Shown here piece after piece: positions 38,066-47,386 of a DNA stretch of 64,000 nt. This DNA is from JBBSJZ01 sp041751935 (GTDB lineage: Bacteria; Planctomycetota; Planctomycetia; Pirellulales; Pirellulaceae), in assembly GCA_041751935.1 (NCBI GenBank), contig JBGSIA010000059.1, forward strand, positions 26,852 through 90,851, in the 5' to 3' direction. Each line of letters starts with the position of its first letter. Position 1 is the stretch's first letter. The notes beneath the pieces are model-generated. The model was not told the origin of the DNA, made no database searches, and saw only the letters and a list, made by a program, of their open reading frames with translations. The translations under genes and the position numbers were made by a program.

Positions 38066-38147
38066 ACATCCAGAGCGTACTTCCGCTGGCACACCGATCG
38101 CCTATGATCAAGTGCTTTCAATATTGATTTAACTATTTCGGTGGAGT

Positions 38148-39245
38148 GTGCTGGACGTGCGACGCGATGCGGACATTAGCGATCTGGCCAACAACAGCGG
38201 CGAGTGGCTCAAGGGGACCGGACCGGAATCCGATATCGTCATCAGTAGCCGAATTCGGTTGGCACGCAATCTGGCTGATTTTCCTTTCATTCGTCGCTGT
38301 TCCGACGAAGACCGAGTGAGTATCGAACGAACTGTCCGCGCAAGGATGGATTCACTGGCCGATTGGGAGCAAATTCGTTACATCGATCTGGAACCACTGT
38401 CGGAAGTGGATCGCCAGTTTCTCGTCGAACGTCAACTGATCAGTCGCGAGATCGCCGACTCCGATGGCTCGCGCGCGGTCGCAATCGACCCCAGCGAACA
38501 ATATAGTGTGATGATCAACGAGGAAGATCACCTGCGAATTCAAGTCATGCACAGTGGCTTGGACCTGCACACAGCTTGGCAACAAATTGATGCCCTGGAT
38601 GACAAACTGGAGGGAACGATCCTGTATGCATTCCATCCCAAGTATGGATACCTCACGGCTTGTCCCACCAATGTCGGCACTGGCCTGCGAGTCAGCGTGA
38701 TGTTGCATTTGCCAGCACTGGTGATCACGCGGCAAATCGAAAAAGTATTTCGCAGCATGCAGCGAATCAATGTCACCGTGCGAGGACTGTACGGTGAAGG
38801 TTCGCAGTATACCGGTGATTTTTACCAGGTCAGTAACCAAATCACCCTCGGACGTGATGAAAGAACGTTGCTTTCACTTGTCGGCGATGATGTCGTCCCG
38901 CGGATTATCGAGTACGAGCGAAAGGCTCGGACGTTCTTGATCGAACAGAACCGGCAAGATTTGCATGATGATGTCAGCCGTGCGCTGGGGATCTTGAGCA
39001 CCGCCAAGAAAATTAGCAGCGAAGAAACCATGCACTATTTGTCCAAAGTGCGGATGGGTATCAACCTGGGACTTATCAAGAACATTCAGGTTGGAACCAT
39101 CAACAAATTGTTCATACATACCCAGCCAGCCCATCTGCAGAAGTTGCATGGGCGAATTCTCGGAAGCAGTGACCGAAATGTCGAGCGGGCAACGTATTTG
39201 CAGCGGCATTTGGACGGACAGCACGGGAATGGTGAGCTAAACTAA
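38148..39245 (+). CDS. mcsB: Protein arginine kinase
   Basis: 365 residues from GTG 38148. It is a phosphagen-kinase fold protein: SSRIRLARNLADFPF near 33-47 and YLTACPTNVGTGLR near 168-180, with the conserved active-site cysteine C172. McsB phosphorylates arginines in proteins, marking them for ClpCP in Gram-positives. Near the C-terminus RNVERA corresponds to the RDxxRA phosphoarginine-sensing loop, with Asp changed to Asn. Pairs with mcsA upstream. Target proteins and protease partner in this organism are not visible. Confidence 0.94.
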   Translation: MLDVRRDADISDLANNSGEWLKGTGPESDIVISSRIRLARNLADFPFIRRCSDEDRVSIERTVRARMDSLADWEQIRYIDLEPLSEVDRQFLVERQLISREIADSDGSRAVAIDPSEQYSVMINEEDHLRIQVMHSGLDLHTAWQQIDALDDKLEGTILYAFHPKYGYLTACPTNVGTGLRVSVMLHLPALVITRQIEKVFRSMQRINVTVRGLYGEGSQYTGDFYQVSNQITLGRDERTLLSLVGDDVVPRIIEYERKARTFLIEQNRQDLHDDVSRALGILSTAKKISSEETMHYLSKVRMGINLGLIKNIQVGTINKLFIHTQPAHLQKLHGRILGSSDRNVERATYLQRHLDGQHGNGELN

Positions 39246-39302
39246 ACGACGACCGCCGGGTTCACAGTTGCCTGGCATGTTCGTGGGTTCAGGCCAGAGA
39301 AG

Positions 39303-39890
39303 ATGTCGCCAGTGGCGGATGAGACACAGTTAATCGAACAGGCGTTGCGCGGCGATCGTGCTGCCTTCACGCAATTGGTTCTTGCAAACCAAGAGCGGCT
39401 GTTTGCCTCGATGCTGCAGGTGACCGGTTCCCCCGAAGAGGCTGAAGAGGTCGTTCAAGACGCCTTCATCCGCGCTTTCATCAAACTCGATACCTTCCAG
39501 CGAAATAGCCAATTTTTTACCTGGCTGTACCGGATCGCCTTCAACAGTGCGCTCACTCGCCGCCGCCGTCGACGAAATCGCGTTTCACTTGACCAAGCCC
39601 GCGAAACAAGTGGACTAGAAGTCACTGATCCGGGTGATGACGTCGATGAGCCGATGCTTCGTGACGAGCGAATTGCCCAAGTTCGGCTGGCGCTGGGCCA
39701 GTTAACCGAAGAGCACCGTGTCATTTTGGTATTGCGGGAAATGGAAGATCGATCGTACGAAACGATTGCCGAAGTCCTGGAGATTTCAATCGGCACAGTT
39801 CGCAGTCGCCTTAGCCGTGCGCGACGCCAATTGAAATTGACGTTGGAAACGCTGCAACGCGCCGAAGAATCCAAGTACCCTGAAAGTTAA
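39303..39890 (+). CDS. ECF RNA polymerase sigma factor (RpoE/SigW-like)
   Basis: 195 residues. Region 2 (FTQLVLANQERLFASMLQVTG, then SPEEAEEVVQDAFIRAF) keeps the acidic DAED-like core motif; region 4 (LTEEHRVILVLREMEDRSYETIAEVLEISIGTVRSRLSRARRQL) carries the helix-turn-helix for the -35 element. No anti-sigma gene follows directly; the next three genes are unknown and end in an envelope lipoprotein, so a link to envelope stress is possible but inferred. Starts at ATG 39303, 57 bp after mcsB. Confidence 0.94.
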   Translation: MSPVADETQLIEQALRGDRAAFTQLVLANQERLFASMLQVTGSPEEAEEVVQDAFIRAFIKLDTFQRNSQFFTWLYRIAFNSALTRRRRRRNRVSLDQARETSGLEVTDPGDDVDEPMLRDERIAQVRLALGQLTEEHRVILVLREMEDRSYETIAEVLEISIGTVRSRLSRARRQLKLTLETLQRAEESKYPES

Positions 39891-39907
39891 CTCCTGCAGA
39901 ATTCATC

Positions 39908-40144
39908 GTGTCACCCAGCCACTTTGACGCAACCAGCGTTCCGGACCCCGACGATCGCCCACCAACGGCGGCCACCAACCGGCCCTTCCTGGGGATCCAG
40001 TACAAGTGCTGCCAAACGTACGGCCGGCTGTACCGCAATGGATCGGGGACGGCGTACGAAGGACGTTGTCCTCGTTGCGGAAAACTAGCCAAGGTCAACA
40101 TTGGCAGTGGTGGAAGCAACCAACGATTTTTTTCTGCCGGATGA
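39908..40144 (+). CDS. Small zinc-ribbon-like protein
   Basis: 78 residues from GTG 39908, 17 bp after the sigma gene. After a polar Asp/Pro-rich N-terminus it has CC at about 34-35 and a CPRCGK pair at 54-58 within YKCCQTYGRLYRNGSGTAY and GRCPRCG, a likely single zinc site. The spacing after the sigma gene suggests cotranscription. It might modulate the sigma factor like a zinc-binding anti-sigma, but it lacks the HxxxCxxC pattern. Function unknown. Confidence 0.65.
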   Translation: MSPSHFDATSVPDPDDRPPTAATNRPFLGIQYKCCQTYGRLYRNGSGTAYEGRCPRCGKLAKVNIGSGGSNQRFFSAG

Positions 40145-40195
40145 TCCGAAAGCATCTCTTTCCGGCAGCGGTTCGATTTTGATACGTTGCCATGC

Positions 40196-40720
40196 ATGCT
40201 AGGTGAATACAAAGTCAGCCGCTGTACACGCCGGTGTCATTCGCTCGATCGCCCGTTGCGCGAAGGCGAATGGTATTACTCCGTCGTGTTCGAAGATGGC
40301 GAGGATTTCATTCGCCGCGACTACTCTGCGGAAGCGTGGACGGGACTTCCCGAAGGTGGCATCGGATTTTGGAAAAACCGAATTCCAACGTCCAGCCAAC
40401 GAAAGCTCGTGCCTGCGCCAAACGCGGTCCTCGTCGATTTGCTGCGACAAATGGAGTCCAATCCAGCTCAAGCAAAAGGCAGATTTTTGTTGGCGTTGAC
40501 GCTACTTCGTCGGAAAGCCGTTCGCGCTGTCGCGCCACCACCTACCGCTGGAAAACCGTCGGCCATCATGAGCATTGAAGTTGTTGTGGACAACTCGCGG
40601 CTCGATATCGCAGTTTGCGAAATAGACGCTGGCGAGCGTGAAACATTGCGAGAACAATTGCAAGAGTTGCTGTACTGCGAAGCGGACCCAGATCTCGCTC
40701 CGCCTGAGGGCGATGCATGA
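40196..40720 (+). CDS. Hypothetical protein with cysteine-containing N-terminus
   Basis: 174 residues from ATG 40196 (MLGEYKVSRCTRRC); a TTG at 40187 would add three. The first part (CTRRCHSLDRPLREGEWYYSVVF) looks like a compact beta domain with a CxxxC pair that could bind metal; the sequence then has FIRRDYS, AWTGLPEGGIGFWKNRIP, and a helical middle (VLVDLLRQMESNP). Its stop overlaps the start of the next gene by four bases (ATGA), so the two are coupled. Same-style proteins seem confined to planctomycetes; unnamed. Confidence 0.7.
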   Translation: MLGEYKVSRCTRRCHSLDRPLREGEWYYSVVFEDGEDFIRRDYSAEAWTGLPEGGIGFWKNRIPTSSQRKLVPAPNAVLVDLLRQMESNPAQAKGRFLLALTLLRRKAVRAVAPPPTAGKPSAIMSIEVVVDNSRLDIAVCEIDAGERETLREQLQELLYCEADPDLAPPEGDA

Positions 40721-41709
40721 GCCACAGTCAATCGCGGTCGCACCGTTTCTCATCGCGGTCCCAACGTTTCACCGTACAAATCACTTGGATCAGCATGATT
40801 TGGGTGTTGTTCGTTTGCAGCGGGGCGACCTGCCTACGCCGCAATGTGACGATTCCCTATCCGCCACCACCGGTTGTTTTTGACGGCCTACCCACGGTCG
40901 ATCAGCTGGTCCAGGTGGTCAATCGCACCGATGCGGTACGTGAAATGTCGAGCAACTCGGCGTCCGTCGAGGTCCTGAGCATGCCCAACGTTCCTAAATT
41001 GAGTGCGACAATCGCCGTTCAACGTGAACATAATTTCCGACTGCGAGCCAATCTTCCGATCGTACTTGGCGCGGGCATCGACTTAGGCAGCAATCGTGAA
41101 CTATTTTGGTTCGAAGTTCCCGAAGGCATGTCCAAAACGCTGTACTTCGCGCGACACGATCAGTACCAACAGCAACTCAACCGTAGCATTTTGCCGGTTG
41201 ATCCCACGTGGATCATGGACGCTCTGGGTTTGGTCCGGTTGGATGCGAGCCAAATCGTCGCTGGTCCCGTCTCGAGGCCGGATGGCAAACTGGAAGTCCG
41301 CAGTCTGCTATCGATGCCCGATGGTATGTATCAACGAGTTTGTTTCATCGAACCGAGTGCTGGATACGTCACGGACCAATACATGTACTCGCCGGACGGC
41401 CGCGAGATCGCCCGCAGCACCGCTTCGAATCATCGGTATTATTCCGAGCAAGCATGTGCGTTGCCGCATCGCGTGGAGCTGCAGCTGAGTCCTGCTGCCG
41501 GGCCACCGTTGGCCATGCGAATCGATATCGGCTCGCTTGTTGTAAATCAACTTCTCAGCGGTGATCCCCAGCAATTCACAATCCCGCAAACGGCCTCCCA
41601 GGCGATCGATCTTGCCAACCTATCACCCGGCGTGGCCACCTTCTCGCCACCATCATACTACTCTGCCAATCGCCCGGCGACGAATCCAATCCGCGGAACT
41701 GTCCGCTGA
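40717..41709 (+). CDS. Putative outer-envelope lipoprotein, LolA-like shape
   Basis: 330 residues. A basic Ser/Arg-rich start and a hydrophobic segment (ITWISMIWVLFVCSGATC) end at cysteines suited to lipidation. The rest is beta-rich (SASVEVLSMPNVPKLSATIAVQREHNFRLRANLPI) with alternating short strands and is reminiscent of LolA/LolB-type carriers, but I cannot confirm that. Translation is coupled to the upstream gene (ATGA). Its last 52 bases overlap the end of the convergent dsbD-like gene. Confidence 0.7.
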   Translation: MSHSQSRSHRFSSRSQRFTVQITWISMIWVLFVCSGATCLRRNVTIPYPPPPVVFDGLPTVDQLVQVVNRTDAVREMSSNSASVEVLSMPNVPKLSATIAVQREHNFRLRANLPIVLGAGIDLGSNRELFWFEVPEGMSKTLYFARHDQYQQQLNRSILPVDPTWIMDALGLVRLDASQIVAGPVSRPDGKLEVRSLLSMPDGMYQRVCFIEPSAGYVTDQYMYSPDGREIARSTASNHRYYSEQACALPHRVELQLSPAAGPPLAMRIDIGSLVVNQLLSGDPQQFTIPQTASQAIDLANLSPGVATFSPPSYYSANRPATNPIRGTVR

Positions 41710-44282
41710 TCGTCGACTGCGGTTTGCAAGTTCTTAGTTGGCAAGTCCAAGTTCTTGGTCGGCATGTCACTGCCAACGACACGAGTTGGCGCGACACTTG
41801 GGCCAGCTTGCTGTAGCGCTGTCAGGACGTCATGTTGGCTGACCAAGTCCCGCAGCACGATCGGCTCTCCAGGTTTTGCACCGGGAAATATCGCGAGAAC
41901 GGGAATGGAACGGCTCTGCAATTCTGCGAGCTTGGATTTGATTTGCGCGTCGCGATCGGTCCAGTCCGCAAGCATGGGGACCGCGTCCAGTTCTTCAATC
42001 AGCTTCTTGGTTGGCGCCGTGTTGATCGCCACGTTGTAGTTAACAATACAGTTCACGCACCAACTTGCTGTGAAGTCAATCATCACCGTTCGGCCTTCAC
42101 GATGCAGTTGTTGCAGGCGTGCTTCGTTGTACGGTTCCCACTGAAGAACTTTTTCGCCAGGTGCGAGATACGTAAACGCTGCGATTCCGATAGCCGTTGC
42201 CGCAGCAATTCCCGAGATCCAAGCCGTGATTCGCTTATTCATCGATTCCCAGTTCGGCACTAAGCCAATCAGCCAACAGCCAAACCATACGCCGATCAGT
42301 GACACGAAGACTGGCACACGGTCAACGTCGTTGAAGCCGGCAAAGAAGAACGCAACGGTGCCTAAGAACAGGAAGGCAAGAAATTGCTTAAGTGTCTCCA
42401 TCCAAGGTCCGGGCTTGGGTAACCAACTCACCAATGCGGGCTTAGCACCAATGATCAGGTAAGGCAACGACATACCAATACCAACTGACATGATGACGAT
42501 AATGGTTTGCGTTGCAGTCAACGAAATCGTCAGCCCGAGGATGTAACCCAACAATGGGCCGCTGCAGGGAGTCGCGAGAATCGTTGCGAAAACGCCCTTG
42601 GAAAACGCGCCTACGAATCCTTCGCGACTTTGCAATTCCTGAGACGCCTTTCCGGCTGCCATTCCCGGTACGGGAATCTCCCAGACACCTAGATAGCTGA
42701 GTGCAAGGGCAAACAGTGCCAGTGCCAGCCCGAGTCGAACTGGAAAATAGGTAAATTGTTCACCCCAAGAAAAGGACAGCACGACAGCAAGGCCGGCCAG
42801 CAGGGCGAACACTGACAAAATGCCCAGGACGTACACGATATTCAACGCAAAAACTCGCCCGCGATCTTCACCGGCTTGTTTTACAAAACTCATAATCTTC
42901 AGCCCCACGACCGGAAGAACGCAGGGCATGACATTCAGAATCACACCACCAGCAAACGCTAGTAACAGCACATACGGGAACGACGCCGCAGGCTCAGTCA
43001 GTGTGGAAACGATCGGGGCGGCGACCGTTGAGTGGGGGTCGCCGACTGCGGGCTGCTGGATCGCAGCCGGGACTTTCGCATCTTTCGCCGCGGCTTGATC
43101 GACGGCAGCGGGGACATCTTGAAGCGGCTGAGGTTTGCTGTCAGTCGAAATGTCATCGACCCAACGAGTGGTAGCCGCAGCATCAAGCACCTTACCAACA
43201 TCGGTCGTCGTGATTTGCACCGGAGCTGGCTTATCGCTGGCTGCCTCTGAGCCAACGACTTCCAAATTGGCGGCAACGCGAATCCCTTGCGGCAGCAAAC
43301 AACGTGCTGCGTCACAAGCCTGATAAGCAACCAACAATTCGATCGGATGCTTACCCAGCATCGCAGTCTTGGGAACTTCAATCGGCAGCGTCCAAGTTAC
43401 CGTTCCTTGGTGGTACTTAACCGGCGGCAACGATGGAACAATCAACTCCGAGATCGTTTTCGCTTGCGTCGATGGCTTGCCAATTCGTAGTCCCGATTTT
43501 TCACTGACGACGAAATTGGTTGAAGAATTCGCATCGTCGATGGCCGCCGGATAAATGTGAAATGGTGCGTCGGGGACCGCCGTTAATGTCAAGACTGCAC
43601 TACCACCAATAGTGACTTCGCTTGGCGAGATCGTTCCACGCCACTGGATCGCGTAATCCGGCTCACGAAAGGACGAACCGGCGGCAACTTCATCTAAAGC
43701 TGGTGCCATGGTCGCCGGATTTTCAGCAATCTTCGGGGCGTCATTTACGACCAGAGACGCTTCAACCGTTTCTTCGACTGGCAAACAAGACCCATCGCTC
43801 TTGCACACCAACGCATCGACTTCGACACTGATCGGGCCACTGTAATTGGCTGGAAACACAATCGGTGCAGACCAAGTTACTTTGGACTCGTACTCTTCAA
43901 CGGTAAGCCCTTTGAACTCGGTCGAGACACTACGATTGGGTTCACGATCCGCTTTGAAAGCACTCGTCGCCTTGACTTCAGGTGGAGTCACGATCGCCAG
44001 CTTTGTTGGCAGCGGTCCACCTTTCGGCTGAGTCGTCGAGTAGACGTGCCAACCTTTGGCTAACGTGACTTCAACATCGATCCGGCCTTCACCGGCTTTT
44101 TCACCGATAAAGTAACGGGCTGTCCAGGAGGCTGGTTCAGACGTGTCGTCCGCAAATCCAGATATGGACAGGTTTGGAAACAATCCGCCGGAAAAGTCGG
44201 TCTCACCTTGGGCGTTCGCGCGTCCAACCGTAAACAACAAGACCGAAATCGCTAGCAGCGACGAAAAGAATTTAAGCATCAT
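41658..44282 (-). CDS. dsbD: DsbD-like thiol:disulfide interchange protein with C-terminal thioredoxin domain
   Basis: 874 residues. Signal peptide at about 1-24; two DsbC/DsbD-N-like immunoglobulin domains (about 35-340), a Pro/Ala/Asp-rich linker, then about eight membrane helices (about 435-700) with the two redox cysteines in NVMPCVLPVVG and ATPCSGPLLG. The C-terminal thioredoxin domain has WCVNC at 741-745. DsbD carries electrons from cytoplasmic thioredoxin to the periplasm for disulfide isomerases or cytochrome c maturation, fitting the many CxxCH proteins here. The last 40 residues have a PTKNL repeat. The 3' end overlaps the convergent lipoprotein gene by 52 bp. Confidence 0.92.
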   Translation of the reverse strand: MMLKFFSSLLAISVLLFTVGRANAQGETDFSGGLFPNLSISGFADDTSEPASWTARYFIGEKAGEGRIDVEVTLAKGWHVYSTTQPKGGPLPTKLAIVTPPEVKATSAFKADREPNRSVSTEFKGLTVEEYESKVTWSAPIVFPANYSGPISVEVDALVCKSDGSCLPVEETVEASLVVNDAPKIAENPATMAPALDEVAAGSSFREPDYAIQWRGTISPSEVTIGGSAVLTLTAVPDAPFHIYPAAIDDANSSTNFVVSEKSGLRIGKPSTQAKTISELIVPSLPPVKYHQGTVTWTLPIEVPKTAMLGKHPIELLVAYQACDAARCLLPQGIRVAANLEVVGSEAASDKPAPVQITTTDVGKVLDAAATTRWVDDISTDSKPQPLQDVPAAVDQAAAKDAKVPAAIQQPAVGDPHSTVAAPIVSTLTEPAASFPYVLLLAFAGGVILNVMPCVLPVVGLKIMSFVKQAGEDRGRVFALNIVYVLGILSVFALLAGLAVVLSFSWGEQFTYFPVRLGLALALFALALSYLGVWEIPVPGMAAGKASQELQSREGFVGAFSKGVFATILATPCSGPLLGYILGLTISLTATQTIIVIMSVGIGMSLPYLIIGAKPALVSWLPKPGPWMETLKQFLAFLFLGTVAFFFAGFNDVDRVPVFVSLIGVWFGCWLIGLVPNWESMNKRITAWISGIAAATAIGIAAFTYLAPGEKVLQWEPYNEARLQQLHREGRTVMIDFTASWCVNCIVNYNVAINTAPTKKLIEELDAVPMLADWTDRDAQIKSKLAELQSRSIPVLAIFPGAKPGEPIVLRDLVSQHDVLTALQQAGPSVAPTRVVGSDMPTKNLDLPTKNLQTAVDDQRTVPRIGFVAGRLAE

Positions 44283-44339
44283 GATTTATCGCCTATGAAT
44301 AGCGGGGCTCCAAATTCTACCGACCGTTCGCTCGAACCG

Positions 44340-45482
44340 TCAACGTTCGCAGTGGTCCCGCTCGCCTAGCTGTTCTATCAAGTCGGAGATTCGTAACGAA
44401 ATCTCATTTGCCGAGTTCACAAACAAACGCGACCCCAAGACGATCCACACCACCCAGTTTGCCAGATTGATCCATCTCGACACATGGACAAACGTTTCCG
44501 CTAGTTGTATTTGTTCATTGTTTAAATCGCAAATTCTCCGGTAACCGCTCGCAGCAGCCGCCAGCCTGTCAGAAATTGAATTCAACGGACTAAAAAAACT
44601 AGCGGTCCAGCGAGCTAGGTCGACAGCGGGGCTGTCGACTCGGATCGCATCAAAGTCAATCAGTCCACTGGGAGTTCGTGTTCCTAGTGCCAAGCCTTGA
44701 GAAGCAACATCGAACAGCAAGTGCTCACGGTGAATGTCCCGCAAAATGTACTGGGTGTATACGCGGCGGTCTGACCAAACGTTCAACTCATTTGCGATCT
44801 GCGGGGCAGCTTCTGGCCAGCGGTTTCTGAGCAAGTCGCTGGCAATACGAATCGCTGTTGCAAGTTCGTCAGGGATCGATGCTGGCAGAGGCACCTCCAG
44901 TGCTGTGGGTAACTCGCTGTTGAGTTTCGCCAATCGTTCGATTCGATCCTCAATCGCTTTGGAAACACCACGATCAAATTCCGTTGCTGATGCCCGGTTT
45001 ATTGCTGATGCCCAGTTCACTCGCACGGCGGCATGGAAACTGGCAATTGCGGCGGCTCCATCGGCGATCTCTTCGAGCGTTGCCTGGCGCGAGAGCGGTG
45101 CTCCAGGCATCCACTGGCTCAAATCCCAACAAGTGCTGTCAACGACGATCAGTTCCCGTCGCCCGCTTGTACTCGCGAATCGCGGCAACAGGCGACATCC
45201 ATTCTCACGTGCCAAGTTGACAACCGTATGCACTTGTTCGACTCGCTCGCCGGTCGTTCCATTCGGCCAGCGTTTGAGTGCCCACTCGTTCGCCCCAAAC
45301 GGATCGCTTTGCGTCGCACGACAGTGATAGACCACAGCGCCACTGAAGCCTCCTGGCTGGACCGTAATATCCGATAGCGACAGCGGCCGCAGCCAATTGT
45401 TGAAGACCTGCTCAGGTATTAATTCCAACCGACTCGCACTCAACACAACTCCAAGCGTTTTAAGATCGTGAGATTCGGACAT
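44340..45482 (-). CDS. APH-fold phosphotransferase
   Basis: 380 residues. A protein-kinase-like/aminoglycoside phosphotransferase fold is suggested by RDIHREHLLFD (catalytic loop, Asp retained, the usual HxDxxxxN changed at both ends) and LIDFDAIRVDSPAVDLARW (metal-binding DxD region). N-terminal WALKRWP fits the ATP lysine. Substrate unknown; such planctomycete proteins are not shown to confer drug resistance. Its ATG lies inside the end of tsaE (43-bp overlap), so it is translated with it. Confidence 0.8.
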   Translation of the reverse strand: MSESHDLKTLGVVLSASRLELIPEQVFNNWLRPLSLSDITVQPGGFSGAVVYHCRATQSDPFGANEWALKRWPNGTTGERVEQVHTVVNLARENGCRLLPRFASTSGRRELIVVDSTCWDLSQWMPGAPLSRQATLEEIADGAAAIASFHAAVRVNWASAINRASATEFDRGVSKAIEDRIERLAKLNSELPTALEVPLPASIPDELATAIRIASDLLRNRWPEAAPQIANELNVWSDRRVYTQYILRDIHREHLLFDVASQGLALGTRTPSGLIDFDAIRVDSPAVDLARWTASFFSPLNSISDRLAAAASGYRRICDLNNEQIQLAETFVHVSRWINLANWVVWIVLGSRLFVNSANEISLRISDLIEQLGERDHCER

Positions 45483-45922
45483 CGCAACACCAAGCGTCGC
45501 AGGTTCTCATCTGGCTCGAGTTGAAATTCGATCCATAGCGTTTCACTGGGTATCAACGCAGGAAACTTATCAGCCCATTCGATGATTGTCCAAGCGTTCT
45601 CGTCGTCAAACAGCTCCTCAACGCCCAGCTCCAGAAATTCATCTTCGTCTGCCACGCGATAGGCATCCAAATGGTGAATGCGAGGCTGGCAATCGTACGT
45701 TTGAAGCAGTGTGAACGTGGGGCTGGTGACTTCCCTCGGTTCCGCACAAGCATTCCTGTTCTCGGCACACTCGACGAGCAGCTGGACAAATCGTGTTTTT
45801 CCAGCTCCGAGAGTTCCGACCAAAGCAATGCAGTAGGGTGGATCCAGAAAATCGACAAGCGTTGCCGCGACCGCTCTTAAGCGATCCAGATCAACGGCAT
45901 GCAGGGTGACGGAGTTTGTAAT
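45440..45922 (-). CDS. tsaE: tRNA threonylcarbamoyladenosine synthesis ATPase TsaE, non-standard start
   Basis: 160 residues if begun at ATT 45920-45922. TsaE hallmarks: P-loop GTLGAGKTR, SPTFTL(L), HHLDAYR, ELGVEELFDDENAWTIIEWADKF. TsaE is the ATPase of the TsaBDE complex that modifies A37 of ANN-decoding tRNAs. No ATG, GTG or TTG exists in frame upstream of the P-loop except TTG 45821-45823, which would start only five residues before it and remove the first strand and helix (RLRAVAATLVDFL) that the family needs. The frame is closed by TAG 45932-45934. ATT 45920-45922 or CTG 45902-45904 are the plausible starts; a sequencing error or frameshift is the alternative. Overlaps the phosphotransferase gene. 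Confidence 0.82.
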   Translation of the reverse strand: MTNSVTLHAVDLDRLRAVAATLVDFLDPPYCIALVGTLGAGKTRFVQLLVECAENRNACAEPREVTSPTFTLLQTYDCQPRIHHLDAYRVADEDEFLELGVEELFDDENAWTIIEWADKFPALIPSETLWIEFQLEPDENLRRLVLRCPNLTILKRLELC

Positions 45923-46024
45923 GAGCGGTCTCTAACAGATATTGGAAACGGATTGGAGGCTGTCGATTTAATCCAAAACGGCTCATTTAATCGACGGCCT
46001 CGTTGGTGGAAAGCATAACGAAGG

Positions 46025-47386
46025 CTAACCGATAGCCAGTTCTTCGTTGCTGTCGCCAAAGCTTTCCAGATCGATTCCGTTGCGTCTTAGCATGGCCAGG
46101 TACAAGTTGCATAGCGGTACTTCGCCGTCAGCAGCCAAGTGCCGGCCTGGATTGATCGAGCCTCCGCCTCGACCAGCCAACAGGATTGGCAAGTTGTCTG
46201 GGTCATGTCGATTTCCGTCCGAGAAACTGGACCCGAACATGATCATGCTGTTGTCCAGAAGCGTACCCTCGCCTTCGCGGATCGTCTGCATTTTTCTGAT
46301 CATTCGTGCAAACTGTTCCACGTGCCAACGATTGATCCGTTGATACTGCTCGATTTTCTTCTCATTATCTTCGTGATGCGACAGTTCATGGTGTCCACCT
46401 TGGACGCCGTCGATAAACGAGAAGTTGCGACCGGAGACATCGTTGGCAAACATGAACGAACAAACGCGAGTCGAATCGGTTTGAAATGCCAATACGATCA
46501 AGTCCAGCATCACGTCGATGTGTTCTCGAAAATCGTGCGGTATGCCTGGTGTGGGAGCCGACATATCCGCAGGGTCAATTGACTTTCCAGACTTCCGCGA
46601 ACCGTCCTTGACGGAAAACTCGATTCTCTTCTCCACGGCCCTTACCGAGTCGAGATACTCATCCATTTTAAATTGGTCATCACGACCGAGCGTACCGCGA
46701 ACTCGTTTTGCATCTTCGAGAACGTAGTCGAGCAAATTCCGATAGCTGGATGCCTGGTTCGCCTCATGACGAGAGCCGGTCCCAAAGAGTCGTTCGTAAA
46801 CAAATCGCGGATTGATTTCTTTGGCAATCGGTCGTTCGGCGGTTTGCCACGAAATGTGCGAGCCGTACAAACGTGTGTATCCAACATTACTGTCAATGCC
46901 GCTGATCACCGGTTCGGTGCCGAGTTCCAACGACGGCAGCGGTGTTTCCGATCCAATACTGGTCGCAATCAACTGATCGACCGACACACCGCCACTGCTG
47001 ATGTCCTTGCCCGTAGTCTTGGCCACTGGCATGCCAGTAAGAAAATTAGCAGTCTTGGCATAGTGTCCGTCGCCTCCATGACTGTGCTTTTTATCCAAGC
47101 CCGACAGCACAAGGAATTCGCTCTTCAGCTCAGCGAGCGGTTCAAGTGAGGGCGTTAATTCGTAGTCACTTCCAGTCGCTGTTGGTACCCAACCTTTCTC
47201 CCAGACACCGTTGGGAAAATACAAGAACGCCGTTCGAATTGGTGGTTTCTTGGATTCCGATCCACCTGACACCGACTCCGCCGATGATGCCAGCGACGAA
47301 AACCAAGGCAGCCCTAGCAGCGCACCGCCGCTGCCACGAATGAACGAGCGACGCGAAAAATTTTGCCGACTTAGAGAGTGAGTCAT
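46025..47386 (-). CDS. DUF1552 protein with Tat signal (copy 2)
   Basis: 453 residues. N-terminal twin-arginine motif SRRSFIRGSG with a hydrophobic stretch. DUF1552 marks: FLYFPNGVWEKGW, LSGLDKKHSHGGDGHYA, SSFSDGNRHDPDNLPILLAGRGGGSINPGRH. Overlaps the DUF1592 gene end by ATGA (47383-47386), the same arrangement as copy 1. The two copies are clearly separate in sequence (different loops) rather than a recent duplication. Likely exported partner of the DUF1592 cytochrome; role unproven. Confidence 0.93.
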   Translation of the reverse strand: MTHSLSRQNFSRRSFIRGSGGALLGLPWFSSLASSAESVSGGSESKKPPIRTAFLYFPNGVWEKGWVPTATGSDYELTPSLEPLAELKSEFLVLSGLDKKHSHGGDGHYAKTANFLTGMPVAKTTGKDISSGGVSVDQLIATSIGSETPLPSLELGTEPVISGIDSNVGYTRLYGSHISWQTAERPIAKEINPRFVYERLFGTGSRHEANQASSYRNLLDYVLEDAKRVRGTLGRDDQFKMDEYLDSVRAVEKRIEFSVKDGSRKSGKSIDPADMSAPTPGIPHDFREHIDVMLDLIVLAFQTDSTRVCSFMFANDVSGRNFSFIDGVQGGHHELSHHEDNEKKIEQYQRINRWHVEQFARMIRKMQTIREGEGTLLDNSMIMFGSSFSDGNRHDPDNLPILLAGRGGGSINPGRHLAADGEVPLCNLYLAMLRRNGIDLESFGDSNEELAIG

